A model generated the notes under the pieces. It worked only from the letters and a program-made list of their open reading frames with translations. It searched no databases and had not been told where the DNA came from. Both the position numbers and the translations under genes were made by a program. This document shows, piece after piece, positions 18,605 to 27,789 of a DNA stretch of 64,000 nt (position 1 is its first letter; every line of letters starts with the position of its first letter). Source of the DNA: Citrobacter youngae ATCC 29220 (lineage in GTDB: Bacteria; Pseudomonadota; Gammaproteobacteria; Enterobacterales; Enterobacteriaceae); NCBI RefSeq assembly GCF_000155975.1, contig NZ_GG730299.1, positions 2,291,813 to 2,355,812 of the forward strand, written 5' to 3'.

Positions 18605-19192
18605 TTAGGGTAGAAAAGACATACGATGGGTGAATCTGACAATCAACTTATTTAAATCAGAAGTATTGTTCAGCCCCAATTTGGTGACGACTCTCATTTT
18701 ATGAGCCTGAATTGTTTTATAGTTCAGGCCAACTAACTCAGAAATTTCTTTAGCAGTATACCCACTGACCAGTAAGCTCAGGATCTGCTGTTCCCTTTCG
18801 GTTAACCTTTTCTGCGAACGATACAGTCGGGGATTCCATTTCCCGATCGACAACGTTGCTAATTGAGCGAAATCACGCAGTGAAGATTTCTCAGTCAATA
18901 CTATTGTTTTTTCAACATATAATAACTCCACGCATAATTTCGCCACCAAACTATCAGCAACAATTACCACAACGTTATTATAAAACTTGAATCGGTTTTT
19001 ATTCAGAAACTGTACGACATCTGAACACGGTTGTTCATTATTAATGATATTAAAGATCATGGTTTGATGCTGACATAATGATGACTGATGCAACATATCC
19101 TCAAACTGAAATGTTTGTACTGGTACATGTTTACTGGTCAGGTAGGCGAACATACCATTGCCCACAAAATTATCACTGCCACACATCAACAT
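18605..19192 (-). CDS. LuxR-type transcriptional regulator (c-di-GMP cluster)
   Basis: The 195-residue protein has a C-terminal LuxR/GerE helix-turn-helix at about 128-190 (LTEREQQILSLLVSGYTAKE, LNYKTIQAHKMRVVTKLGL). The N-terminal half (MLMCGSDNF, VVVIVADSLV) shows a receiver-like length but no recognisable phospho-acceptor site. It is similar in architecture to the regulator on the other side of the autotransporter and to FimW/FimZ. It follows the PilZ gene by 15 bp, so the two are probably one transcript. Its likely targets are the autotransporter gene or its own cluster; no binding site could be assigned. Confidence 0.8.
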   Translation of the reverse strand: MLMCGSDNFVGNGMFAYLTSKHVPVQTFQFEDMLHQSSLCQHQTMIFNIINNEQPCSDVVQFLNKNRFKFYNNVVVIVADSLVAKLCVELLYVEKTIVLTEKSSLRDFAQLATLSIGKWNPRLYRSQKRLTEREQQILSLLVSGYTAKEISELVGLNYKTIQAHKMRVVTKLGLNNTSDLNKLIVRFTHRMSFLP

Positions 19193-19207
19193 CCTGTTTA
19201 CCGCTCC

Positions 19208-19903
19208 TTATAAACTTTTGATCTTATTACTCATTAAAAATTTGATAATAATCTTTTCAACTTCAGCTTCTTCACGACGGTTTTTAAAATCGAACTCACA
19301 CGAGATCTGATGACAGGAGTACAACTGGTTATCTTCATCAAACTCATTGATCGTGACGACATCGATCACTTTTAAATCCAACCGCAAACTGCCAAACGTA
19401 TCAAACTCCAGGGAGGCGTTTTTAATCACCGCATCTTTATAAACAAAGCGGGCATTTACGTCTTTAACAATTAACGCACAGCCACCCTGAGAGATGTTTT
19501 TAATCTTGAAAGAGTAGTTTTCTCCGTTTTTGTAACGACCAAAGCAGAAAAAGTCATAACCCTTCAAAAAGGAAAAACGCTGATTTTGTCGCTGCTGGGC
19601 AAAGAAAATCATATCCGGGATGAGGTAGGACAATCCTGCCTCCGCACCTGCTGATGGGTTTTGTTCAAATCTGGCACTAAATTTTACAATCCCGCTTTCG
19701 CTGTGCAGGATAAAGTATTGAACCTTTTCAGGCACAATATCTTCGTGGCCGGAGATGACAAACCGTTCGAAATCGACCTTCTCCAGCTGCGTGATAACGC
19801 TACTGTTTTCGCATAAGACTTCCAGTTTCGTTTTCTTATGCAGCTCTTCACGAAGGATAGCGATGATTTCAAACTTGTTGTCCTTTGCTAATCCAAAGCT
19901 CAT
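19208..19903 (-). CDS. YcgR-like PilZ-domain c-di-GMP receptor
   Basis: The 231-residue protein has a YcgR-type N-terminal domain (about 1-105) and a C-terminal PilZ domain (about 107-225). Both c-di-GMP-binding motifs are present: the RxxxR arginines in QRQNQRFSF and the D/NxSxxG motif as NISQGG. It is close in size and layout to the flagellar brake YcgR (244 aa) but too divergent to call YcgR; it may act on another target such as the adhesin or secretion. I start it at ATG 19903, preceded by AAGGG; an upstream TTG at 19957 is less likely. It is first in the transcript followed by the LuxR and EAL genes. Confidence 0.82.
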   Translation of the reverse strand: MSFGLAKDNKFEIIAILREELHKKTKLEVLCENSSVITQLEKVDFERFVISGHEDIVPEKVQYFILHSESGIVKFSARFEQNPSAGAEAGLSYLIPDMIFFAQQRQNQRFSFLKGYDFFCFGRYKNGENYSFKIKNISQGGCALIVKDVNARFVYKDAVIKNASLEFDTFGSLRLDLKVIDVVTINEFDEDNQLYSCHQISCEFDFKNRREEAEVEKIIIKFLMSNKIKSL

Positions 19904-20020
19904 TCTAAAACCCTTATTTCCATATTTAAGATATGTCCCACTTTTGGTTACCCACAAAACGCGAGATCAGCATCCACCCTGGTGCTTAATTACCATAGTG
20001 GATTCCATGTTCAACAGTTG

Positions 20021-20041
20021 GTTAAAAATTAAGTTTTTAAC
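20021..20041. promoter_or_regulatory. inverted repeat upstream of the PilZ cluster
   Basis: GTTAAAAA (20021-20028) and TTTTTAAC (20034-20041) form a perfect 8-bp inverted repeat with a 5-bp spacer, 118 bp upstream of the PilZ start codon. It could be an operator for one of the adjacent LuxR-type proteins; this is not tested, and AT-rich DNA gives such repeats by chance. Confidence 0.3.
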
Positions 20042-20392
20042 TATCTTTAGCCAATTATTGATACGTAAAAACATTTAATCAGGGTTAATTCTAGCTTAAG
20101 ACATGCCTAAAACCACGCAAACTTGTGGATTGGCTATAACGAAAGTGAATAACAAATTTTTATGAGCTGTAGTTTTGAGATAACAAATAGCAAGAATTGC
20201 ACAGAAAAAAATAGAGAAAAATGAAGGGGTTTGGACAAGAGGGCTACGCCGTACACGAACTGGCGTGCTTGCACAGGAAGAAAGAAAAATACTTACGGTA
20301 CTGTATCATTAATCGAAAATAGCGCTCTGCCTGGTTATTCTGACAGACTGAATAATTGCAATTCATACATATTAAATAAATTTCCCTTAAGG

Positions 20393-20418
20393 CAGAAAAA
20401 AGCCAGCATCCTGCTGGC
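20393..20418 (-). terminator. rho-independent terminator downstream of cusA
   Basis: Read on the minus strand, GCCAGCA-GGA-TGCTGGC (20418-20402) is followed by a run of T (poly-A at 20396-20401 on the plus strand). It lies about 205 bp after cusA and has the right orientation to end the cusCFBA transcript. Confidence 0.7.
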
Positions 20419-20500
20419 CCGGTAATTACCGAATCGAACTATAGCAACTTGCTATCTTACAGAGGGTAAAACATTAAAAATTCAGTATCGCTGCTTAATT

Positions 20501-20572
20501 ATGGATTGGGATGAATCGGCGATGTGTACGCCGGGCGAGTACCGCAAACGCGTGAAAGCGCTGGCGGCATAA
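20501..20572 (+). CDS. short open frame, possible gene remnant
   Basis: ATG 20501 to TAA 20572 encodes 23 residues (MDWDESAMCTPGEYRKRV and a few more); the frame is open back to about 20426. Base composition changes to GC-rich, coding-like sequence here, unlike the AT-rich DNA before it. No clear ribosome site was seen. I do not recognise it. It may be the end of a lost gene or chance. Confidence 0.2.
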   Translation: MDWDESAMCTPGEYRKRVKALAA

Positions 20573-20577
20573 CGCTA

Positions 20578-20610
20578 CGCCTGCTTCGGAATGCAAACCG
20601 AAGACAGGCG
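20578..20610. terminator. strong hairpin just after cusA
   Basis: CGCCTGCTTCGG (20578-20589) pairs with CCGAAG-A-CAGGCG (20598-20610), a 12-bp stem with one bulged A, 14 bp beyond the cusA stop. It has no T-run, so it may protect the 3' end of the mRNA rather than terminate transcription alone. Confidence 0.5.
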
Positions 20611-20624
20611 CATGATTGAAAAGG

Positions 20625-23600
20625 TTACTTTTGGTTGCGATGCCTGTGCAGCCACATCAGCTTATACGCAGCCGGAATAATGAATAGCGATAACAGCGGC
20701 GCGGTGATCATGCCGCCAATCATCGGTGCGGCTATGCGGCTCATCACTTCTGAGCCAGCCCCCGTCCCCCATAAGATGGGTAGCAGGCCCGCGATAATCA
20801 CCGCCACGGTCATCGCTTTCGGACGCACGCGCAGTACCGCGCCGTGATACAACGCCTCGTCCAGTTTATCCGCCGTAAAGGTTTGCGGATTTTCCAGCGC
20901 GGGTTCAGCTTCAATGGCGTGACGCAGATACATCAGCATCACTACGCCAAACTCCGCGGCAACGCCCGCCAGCGCAATAAACCCGGTTCCGGTGGCAACC
21001 GACATATGGAACCCCATCCAGTAAAGGAACCAGATACCGCCCACCAGCGCAAAGGGTACGCTGGTGATAATCAGCAGCGCCTCGCCAAAGCGACGGAAAG
21101 CCAGATAAAGCAGGACGAAGATAATCATCAGCGTCATCGGCACCATCAATTTGAGCTTATGGCTGGCGCGTTCAAGCAGTTCAAACTGCCCGGAAAACGC
21201 CACGCTGGTCCCCGGTTTTAACCGTACGTTTTCAGCGATCGCTTTTTTCAGATCGTTCACCACTGAAACCATGTCACGGTCGCGGGCGTCGATGTAAATC
21301 CAGCTGGTGGGTCGCGCGTCTTCGGTTTTTAACATCGACGGACCAGAAACCACCGTCACATCGGCGACGTCACCCAGCGTGATTTGCTGCTTCATGGGCG
21401 TCAGAATCGGCAGATTACGCAGCGCTTCCGGGCTATCGCGATAGCTCTGCGCATAGCGAAGGTTAATGGGATAGCGAGCAATCCCTTCCACCGTTTCGCC
21501 CACCATCGCCCCTCCTACCGCGGAGGAGACAAACAGTTGTACCGCGCCAACGGTCATGCCGTAACGAGCCGCTTTCTCGCGATTGATATCTACGTTGAGA
21601 TAGCGCCCCCCCACCAGGCGCTCAGCCAGCGCCGAAGAGACGCCCGGTACGGTTCTGGCCACTTCTTCGATTTGTTCCGCCGTCGCGTCAATATCAGCCA
21701 GAACGTTACCCGACACCTTAATCCCGATAGGGCTTTTAATCCCGGTAGAGAGCATGTCGATACGGTTACGAATAGGCGGAACCCACAGATTCGCCAGCCC
21801 CGGCAAGCGCACGGTTTTGTCCAGCTCGGCGATGATTTTGTCCATCGTCATACCCGGACGCCACTGATCCTGCGGCTTCAGTTGGATCGTCGTTTCAACC
21901 ATTTCCAGCGGCGCGGAATCCGTTGCGGTTTCCGCCTTACCGGTTTTACCAAATACCCGCGCCACTTCCGGAACGGTCATGATCAGCTTATCGGTTTTTT
22001 GCAGCATGTCAGCCGCCTGCGCCGCCGAGATCCCCGGCAGGGTCGAAGGCATATACAGCAGATCGCCTTCGTTAATCTGCGGCAGGAATTCGCCACCGAC
22101 TTTATTCAGCGGGTAGATAACCGTCAGTATTGACAGCACCGCCACCAGGAGGGTGGTTTTTGGCCAGTGCAACACCTTCAGCAACAGCGGATGGTAAATA
22201 CGGATCAGGAAACGGTTAAGCGGGTTACTGCTTTCCGCCGGGATTTTGCCGCGGATCCAGAATCCCATCAGGATCGGGATAACGACAATGGCCAGAAACG
22301 CCGCGCCCGCCATGGCATACGTTTTGGTGAAGGCCAGCGGACCAAACAGCCGCCCTTCCTGCCCTTCAAGGGTGAAAATAGGGATAAACGACAGCGTGAT
22401 AATCAGCAGGCTGATGAACAATGCCGGACCCACTTCCACCGAGGCGTCGGTAATGACCTTCCAGCGCGTTGCGTTATCCAGCTTTTCATCCGGATGCTGA
22501 TGCCCCCACTCTTCCAGCCGTTTATGGGCATTCTCAATCATCACGATTGCGGCGTCGACCATCGCCCCCACGGCAATAGCAATTCCCCCGAGCGACATAA
22601 TATTGGCGTTCAGCCCCTGGAAATGCATCACGATAAACGCGATGCACAGCCCCAGCGGCAGGGAAATAATCGCCACCAGCGCCGAACGCAAATGCCACAG
22701 AAACAGCGCGCACACCAGCGCAACAACGATAAACTCTTCCAGCAGTTTGTAGCTCAGGTTATCTATAGCGCGATCGATAAGCTGACTGCGATCGTATGTT
22801 GTAACTACCTCAACGCCTTCCGGCAGACTGCTTTTCAGCGTATCGAGTTTGGCTTTAACGGCGGAGATCACCTCACGCGCATTTTTACCGGACCGCAGGA
22901 TAACCACCCCGCCCGCCACTTCGCCTTCGCCATTCAGTTCGGCGATCCCACGACGCATTTCCGGCCCAATCTGTACGCGTGCCACATCGCGCAGGTAAAC
23001 CGGAACACCGTCGGCCCCTGTCTTCAGGACAATATTATTGAAATCATCAAGCGTTTGCAGGTAGCCGCTGGCGCGCACCATATATTCGGCTTCAGCCATC
23101 TCTACGGACGAGCCGCCGGCTTCCTGATTTGACGTATCCAGCGCAGATTTCACGTCCGCCAGGCTGATGCCGTATTGCGTCAGCTTCATCGGATCAACCA
23201 CCACCTGATACTGCTTAACCACGCCGCCTACCGAGGCCACTTCCGCCACGTTAGGAATGGTTTTCAGCTCATACTTTAAAAACCAGTCCTGCAGAGAACG
23301 TAATTCCGCAAGGTCATGTTTTCCACTGCGATCCACCAGCGCATATTCAAAGATCCAGCCGACGCCCGTGGCGTCCGGCCCCATTTCCGCACTCACGCCT
23401 GCCGGTAATTTTCCCTGAACCTGGTTGAGATACTCCAGTACGCGCGAACGCGCCCAGTAAGGATCGGTGCCATCTTCGAAAATAACGTATACGTAAGAGT
23501 CGCCAAACTGTGAGAAACCGCGCACCGTTTTCGCGCCAGGGACCGACAGCATGGTAGTGGTCAGCGGGTAAGTGACCTGATTCTCAACGATTTGCGGCGC

Positions 23601-23768
23601 CTGTCCCGGATAACTGGTTTTGACGATCACCTGAACATCAGAGAGATCGGGTAGCGCATCAACCGGCGTGTTGATGATGGTCCAGGTTCCCCAAACGCTG
23701 AGAAACAGCGCTCCCATCATCACCAGAAAACGGTTTGCCACTGAACGGCGGATAATCCATTCAATCAT
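20625..23768 (-). CDS. cusA: Cu(I)/Ag(I) efflux RND pump CusA
   Basis: CusA is the inner-membrane, proton-driven trimeric RND pump that exports Cu(I) and Ag(I) through the CusCBA channel. At 1047 residues it has exactly the E. coli length. The three methionines that bind metal in the periplasmic cleft of E. coli CusA (M573, M623, M672) fall at the same positions here, in the contexts [15 protein letters not shown] and [10 protein letters not shown]. The heavy-metal RND signature in helix 4 ([20 protein letters not shown]) is intact. It starts 12 bp after the cusB stop and is last in the minus-strand operon cusCFBA. Confidence 0.97.
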   Translation of the reverse strand: MIEWIIRRSVANRFLVMMGALFLSVWGTWTIINTPVDALPDLSDVQVIVKTSYPGQAPQIVENQVTYPLTTTMLSVPGAKTVRGFSQFGDSYVYVIFEDGTDPYWARSRVLEYLNQVQGKLPAGVSAEMGPDATGVGWIFEYALVDRSGKHDLAELRSLQDWFLKYELKTIPNVAEVASVGGVVKQYQVVVDPMKLTQYGISLADVKSALDTSNQEAGGSSVEMAEAEYMVRASGYLQTLDDFNNIVLKTGADGVPVYLRDVARVQIGPEMRRGIAELNGEGEVAGGVVILRSGKNAREVISAVKAKLDTLKSSLPEGVEVVTTYDRSQLIDRAIDNLSYKLLEEFIVVALVCALFLWHLRSALVAIISLPLGLCIAFIVMHFQGLNANIMSLGGIAIAVGAMVDAAIVMIENAHKRLEEWGHQHPDEKLDNATRWKVITDASVEVGPALFISLLIITLSFIPIFTLEGQEGRLFGPLAFTKTYAMAGAAFLAIVVIPILMGFWIRGKIPAESSNPLNRFLIRIYHPLLLKVLHWPKTTLLVAVLSILTVIYPLNKVGGEFLPQINEGDLLYMPSTLPGISAAQAADMLQKTDKLIMTVPEVARVFGKTGKAETATDSAPLEMVETTIQLKPQDQWRPGMTMDKIIAELDKTVRLPGLANLWVPPIRNRIDMLSTGIKSPIGIKVSGNVLADIDATAEQIEEVARTVPGVSSALAERLVGGRYLNVDINREKAARYGMTVGAVQLFVSSAVGGAMVGETVEGIARYPINLRYAQSYRDSPEALRNLPILTPMKQQITLGDVADVTVVSGPSMLKTEDARPTSWIYIDARDRDMVSVVNDLKKAIAENVRLKPGTSVAFSGQFELLERASHKLKLMVPMTLMIIFVLLYLAFRRFGEALLIITSVPFALVGGIWFLYWMGFHMSVATGTGFIALAGVAAEFGVVMLMYLRHAIEAEPALENPQTFTADKLDEALYHGAVLRVRPKAMTVAVIIAGLLPILWGTGAGSEVMSRIAAPMIGGMITAPLLSLFIIPAAYKLMWLHRHRNQK

Positions 23769-23779
23769 TTATCATGTCC

Positions 23780-25072
23780 TCAGTATGAATGGGCCGCCTG
23801 GGCTGGCGTAGCGGCTGCGTCTTGCGCGCCACCGTTCTGGGCGCGCATACGATCCAACGCACCGGAGATATTCGCCTCGGAATCAATCAGGAACAGACCG
23901 CTGGACACCACTTTTTCGCCTTCAGTCAGGCCTGAGCGAATAGCCGTCAGCCCCTGAGATTCATGGAATACGGCAACCTGCTTCGGTACAAATCGGCCTT
24001 CGCTATCGACGGTGATCACCCGCTGTTCGGTCCCCGTATCGATCAACGCTTTAGAGGGGATCAGCAGCATCGGCTCGCTTTGCGTTTTCAGTTGCAGGTA
24101 AGCATTCATTCCCGGCTTGAGCGCTTCGTCGGCGTTATCAACCTGCAAACGGAGCTGGAGGGTACGCGTGGTGGCATCCACACTGGGCAAAATACTCCAC
24201 TTGCTGATGGTGAATGTTTTATCCGGCCAGGCTGGCACGGTGATGGTAAATTGCGAGGCGTCTTTAATCAGCCAGGCAATAGATTCCGGGACCGACGCGC
24301 TGACCCATACCGGATCCATTCCCTGAATTTTCGCAACCACATTGTCTTTGGAAATATTCATGCCGGTACGCAAATCGAATGCGGTGATCACCCCATCAAT
24401 AGGGGCTTTGAGGGTAAAGCGGGTCTGAATTTTACGGGTCGATTTTAAACGCTGGATATCCGTTTCCGGCATACCAGCCAGGCGTAATCTCTCCAGAATC
24501 CCTTCCACCTGCGTCGCGCTGCCGCCGGTTTCGCGCAGCAGCAAATATTCGCTCTGCGCCTCAACCCAGTCGGGAATAGTCAGGTCAATGAGCGGAGACC
24601 CCTTCTTGATTTTGTCGCCCACGGTAAGCGGGTAAACCTTCTCGATAAAGCCTGCGGAGCGTGCCTGGACAATAACAAACTGGTATTCGTTATAGCTCAC
24701 GTTAGCCGGGAAAGTTTGCGCATAGTGCAGCGGCCCACGGCGCACGGGTTCCGTTTTTAGCCCCAGATTCTGGGTCTGGGTCGGATCGATGCGCACGCCG
24801 GGCGCTGACGCGCTCGCGGTCTCTTCATCGGCATATTTCGGGATCAGATCCATATCCATAAACGGCGATTTACCCGGCTTATCAAAGCGCGTATTCGGGT
24901 ACATGGGGTCATACCAGAACAAAACTTTTCTGGCTTCTTTTTGTGAAGCCTGCCCGGTTTCAGCCGTTACTTTTGCGGATGAATAATGACTATAAATACC
25001 GACAGAAATAATCCCGCCAACAATCATGCCGGAGAGAATAAGCGCGGTATTTTTAATATTTAAAGACGCCAT
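23780..25072 (-). CDS. cusB: Cu/Ag efflux periplasmic adaptor CusB
   Basis: This membrane-fusion protein connects CusA to the outer-membrane channel CusC. It has an N-terminal membrane anchor (ALILSGMIVGGIISVGIYSH) followed by the flexible metal-binding segment. The three methionines of that segment, in contexts YDPMYPNTRF and SPFMDMDLIPKY, match those that accept Cu(I)/Ag(I) from CusF in E. coli. Adaptor hallmarks (barrel-sandwich and helical hairpin, then beta-barrel) follow. It is 430 residues with the ATG at 25072, preceded by a weak GGAA; an upstream ATG at 25084 would add four residues. It is slightly longer than E. coli CusB (407) because of a longer Ala/Gln-rich tail. Confidence 0.95.
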   Translation of the reverse strand: MASLNIKNTALILSGMIVGGIISVGIYSHYSSAKVTAETGQASQKEARKVLFWYDPMYPNTRFDKPGKSPFMDMDLIPKYADEETASASAPGVRIDPTQTQNLGLKTEPVRRGPLHYAQTFPANVSYNEYQFVIVQARSAGFIEKVYPLTVGDKIKKGSPLIDLTIPDWVEAQSEYLLLRETGGSATQVEGILERLRLAGMPETDIQRLKSTRKIQTRFTLKAPIDGVITAFDLRTGMNISKDNVVAKIQGMDPVWVSASVPESIAWLIKDASQFTITVPAWPDKTFTISKWSILPSVDATTRTLQLRLQVDNADEALKPGMNAYLQLKTQSEPMLLIPSKALIDTGTEQRVITVDSEGRFVPKQVAVFHESQGLTAIRSGLTEGEKVVSSGLFLIDSEANISGALDRMRAQNGGAQDAAATPAQAAHSY

Positions 25073-25148
25073 AGTGATTTCCATTGCGCGATAATCTCAC
25101 CCGAATTACGAAGAATCCGGGCAAGAATTAAAGAGACCTGCGAGAACG

Positions 25149-25496
25149 TTATTTACTGGTATGAATATCGCGTAACACAGAGAGATTTCCCTGCTGAACA
25201 AACGTAAACGCGACCTTATCGCCCGGTTTAATATCGTCCGCTTTAGTGTCGGCCACCAGCGTAAAACGCATCGTCATGGCTGGCCAGTTCACTGCCGGAA
25301 TAGGGTCATGCTTAATCGTGATTTTTTTACTTTCCATATCAACAGCCTCAATCACCCCGGTCGCGCTAATAACGTTTTCCTGTTGGGCCGCTGGCTGCAT
25401 ATTCATCATCTCGCCATGCTGATGCTCATTGGCCTGAGCGTTAAACATAACCACGGAAAAAAGGCTAAACAGCACGGCTTTGGCGGTAGTTTTCAT
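25149..25496 (-). CDS. cusF: periplasmic Cu/Ag metallochaperone CusF
   Basis: CusF is a small exported OB-fold protein that hands Cu(I)/Ag(I) to CusB. It has 115 residues with a signal peptide ending near QANEHQHG. The binding site residues of E. coli CusF are present: His in IKHDPIP, Trp in VNWPAM and the two Met in PAMTMRF, including the unusual Trp-cation contact. It is the third protein-coding step in the cus operon order C-F-B-A, 32 bp after cusC and 76 bp before cusB. Confidence 0.95.
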   Translation of the reverse strand: MKTTAKAVLFSLFSVVMFNAQANEHQHGEMMNMQPAAQQENVISATGVIEAVDMESKKITIKHDPIPAVNWPAMTMRFTLVADTKADDIKPGDKVAFTFVQQGNLSVLRDIHTSK

Positions 25497-25528
25497 ACTT
25501 GATGCTCCTGAAAAATTAATAGTAAGGA

Positions 25529-26911
25529 TTACTCCACCCAGCCGCCGCCTAAGGCAGCAAACAGCTTAATTTCATTAACCTGCTGGGAGTAATTAAGATC
25601 GAGCAGCGACTGCTGCGTGGCGAATAAAGAACGTTCGGCGTCCAGAACTTCGATATAGCTAACCGCACCATTCTGATACAGCGCTCTGGCGCGTTGTAAG
25701 GTAATTTGCAATGACGTCAGGTAGCGCTGCTGACCGCTAATTTGATCGGCAATGCTTTGGCGCAAATCCAGTGCATCGGCCACCTCTTTAAACGCGCTCT
25801 GAATTTTTTGTTCATAGTTCACCACCGACTGCTGTTGGCGAATTTCAGCCAGATCGAGATTGGACTGATTACGTCCGGCGTTAAAAATTGGAATATCTAT
25901 TTTGGGGACAAAATTCCACATGCCGCTGGCGGCATTAAATAAATTTGAGAGATCGCTGCTGCTACTGGACGCGGAGCTGGTCAAGGTAATTGACGGGAAA
26001 AATGCCGCCCGCGCGGCGCCGATATTGGCATTCGCCGCCATTAATCCGTGTTCCGCCTCCAAAATATCCGGGCGCTGCAACAGAATTTGCGACGGGAGCG
26101 ATGGCGGCAACGTTACCGGTTTAATATCCCCATCGCTGCGCGCCCGATCGTCGGGTAATTTTCCGTAGGTACCCAGCAACAGTTGCAGGGCATTATTCGC
26201 CTGCGCCAGCTCACCTTTACGCTTCGCGATTTCGCTGCGCGTACTTTCAATCACGCCCCGCGCCTGTTCCAGTGCCAGTACGTTAGTGCTACCGGTTACC
26301 AGCTGTTTTTCAACAAAAGCGTAGGAACGCTGATAGTTTTGCAGCGTTTCTTCTGCAATTTGCAGCTGTGCGTAAGCCAGACGCTGATTGAAATAACTTT
26401 GCGACACGTTGGAGATTAATGAAATGTGCACCGCCCGGCGCGCTTCTTCGCTGGCAAAGAAGTTCTGTCGATCGGCTTCACTCATATTCTTCAGACGGCC
26501 AAAGAAGTCGAGATCGAAACTGAGATTCAGACCGGCCTCGAATTCGCGATCGGTGCTGCTATCGCCTTTTAATTTACCGCTGTAGGTACCGCTGGAGCCT
26601 GCCGTTATTTGCGGATAGCGATCGGCATCCGTGACGCCATATTGCGCTCTCGCCTCCTGAACCTTCAGCACTGCCATACGCAAATCGCGGTTATTGGCCA
26701 GCGCCTCGCCAATCAGCGCCTTTACCTGGGGGTCAACGAAGAAGGTTCGCCAGCCCGTATCCTGATATCCCACAGGTGCTGAAACCAGGGCATTCTGGCT
26801 TAAGGAAAATTGCTGCGGCACCGGCAAGGCCGGGCGCTGATAGTCCGGCGCCAATGAACAACCGGCGAGAACGAATACAGCGCTAAGGGTAAGAAGCTTA
26901 AATTTGCTCAT
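25529..26911 (-). CDS. cusC: outer-membrane efflux lipoprotein CusC
   Basis: CusC is the TolC-like trimeric outer-membrane channel of the CusCBA pump. The 460-residue protein starts with a lipoprotein signal peptide and lipobox (VFVLAGCSLAPDYQRP), with acylation expected on the Cys of LAGC. Two outer-membrane efflux protein repeats follow; Pro-rich turn LPSLPSQILLQRPDILEAE is typical of the NodT/CusC group. It is the first gene of the cusCFBA operon and is divergent from cusRS. The 194-bp gap holds a perfect CusR box. Confidence 0.95.
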   Translation of the reverse strand: MSKFKLLTLSAVFVLAGCSLAPDYQRPALPVPQQFSLSQNALVSAPVGYQDTGWRTFFVDPQVKALIGEALANNRDLRMAVLKVQEARAQYGVTDADRYPQITAGSSGTYSGKLKGDSSTDREFEAGLNLSFDLDFFGRLKNMSEADRQNFFASEEARRAVHISLISNVSQSYFNQRLAYAQLQIAEETLQNYQRSYAFVEKQLVTGSTNVLALEQARGVIESTRSEIAKRKGELAQANNALQLLLGTYGKLPDDRARSDGDIKPVTLPPSLPSQILLQRPDILEAEHGLMAANANIGAARAAFFPSITLTSSASSSSSDLSNLFNAASGMWNFVPKIDIPIFNAGRNQSNLDLAEIRQQQSVVNYEQKIQSAFKEVADALDLRQSIADQISGQQRYLTSLQITLQRARALYQNGAVSYIEVLDAERSLFATQQSLLDLNYSQQVNEIKLFAALGGGWVE

Positions 26912-27006
26912 AGTCTTTTCGTCCTGACCGGACTGATGACCCTAAAATAGGTAGGAATTTATAGGGTTGTACTTTAACGAAGTGACTCTGTTTAACCGGT
27001 GACAGG

Positions 27007-27028
27007 AAAATGACAAAACTGTCATTTT
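27007..27028. promoter_or_regulatory. CusR box between cusC and cusR
   Basis: AAAATGACA (27007-27015), four bases, then TGTCATTTT (27020-27028) is a perfect 9-bp palindrome that agrees with the known E. coli CusR box (AAAATGACA-N4-TGTCATTTT). It sits in the divergent promoter region and should activate both cusCFBA and cusRS when copper or silver rises. Confidence 0.93.
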
Positions 27029-27105
27029 CCCAATAACCGATTGCTATCCGATCCCACTTCCCTAGAATTGAAAGTCCGCACAACTTGTGCGAGAGGGAGA
27101 GCGTG

Positions 27106-27789
27106 ATGAAGATTTTGATAGTCGAAGATGAGAAAAAAACCGGTGAATACCTGACGAAAGGCCTGACGGAAGCAGGTTTTGTCGTGGATTTAGCGGATAA
27201 CGGCCTGAACGGCTATCACCTGGCGATGACCAGCGATTACGACCTGCTCATACTCGACATCATGCTGCCGGATGTAAACGGCTGGGATATCGTGCGCATG
27301 CTGCGTAGCGCCAACAAAGGGATGCCCATTCTTCTCCTCACCGCGCTGGGTACCATTGAGCATCGGGTTAAGGGCCTGGAATTAGGCGCTGATGATTACC
27401 TGGTCAAGCCGTTTGCTTTTGCCGAACTGCTGGCGCGCGTCAGAACGCTGCTGCGCAGAGGGGCGGCGGTGATTGTTGAAAGCCAGTTTCAGGCTGCGGA
27501 TTTAATGGTGGATTTAGTCAGCAGAAAAGTCACCCGCAGCGGTGCGCGCATCACCCTGACCAGCAAAGAGTTTACTCTGCTTGAGTTTTTCCTGCGCCAT
27601 CAGGGGGAAGTTCTACCCCGCTCGCTGATTGCCTCTCAGGTCTGGGATATGAATTTTGACAGCGATACCAATGCCATCGACGTCGCCGTTAAGCGGCTGC
27701 GCGCCAAAATCGATAATGACTTTGAACCAAAACTGATTCAGACCGTGCGCGGCGTGGGATATATGCTCGAGGTTCCTGATGGTCAGTAA
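27106..27789 (+). CDS. cusR: copper/silver response regulator CusR
   Basis: This OmpR/PhoB-type response regulator has 227 residues, the same as E. coli CusR. The receiver domain shows the acidic pair ([11 protein letters not shown]), the phospho-acceptor Asp in [10 protein letters not shown] and the Lys in YLVKPFAF. The winged-helix output domain ([29 protein letters not shown]-type helix) follows from about 125. The start is ATG 27106 after GAGAGGGAGAG. The stop overlaps the start of cusS, so the two are translationally coupled. It is activated by CusS and binds the box at 27007-27028. Confidence 0.96.
   Translation: MKILIVEDEKKTGEYLTKGLTEAGFVVDLADNGLNGYHLAMTSDYDLLILDIMLPDVNGWDIVRMLRSANKGMPILLLTALGTIEHRVKGLELGADDYLVKPFAFAELLARVRTLLRRGAAVIVESQFQAADLMVDLVSRKVTRSGARITLTSKEFTLLEFFLRHQGEVLPRSLIASQVWDMNFDSDTNAIDVAVKRLRAKIDNDFEPKLIQTVRGVGYMLEVPDGQ

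Larger units (their letters stand above)
19904..20624. other. intergenic region between PilZ gene and cusA
   Basis: This 721-bp stretch has no secure gene. It carries the promoter region of the minus-strand PilZ cluster (including an 8-bp inverted repeat at 20021-20041), two hairpins that can end the cusA transcript, and a short open frame at 20501-20572. The first 550 bp are AT-rich; the last 120 bp shift to normal coding-like GC. Confidence 0.5.

Noticed and set aside
22167-23132. Plus-strand frame of 321 codons opposite cusA
   Set aside because: Gln/His/Arg-rich composition typical of an antisense frame; no ribosome site; cusA is certain.
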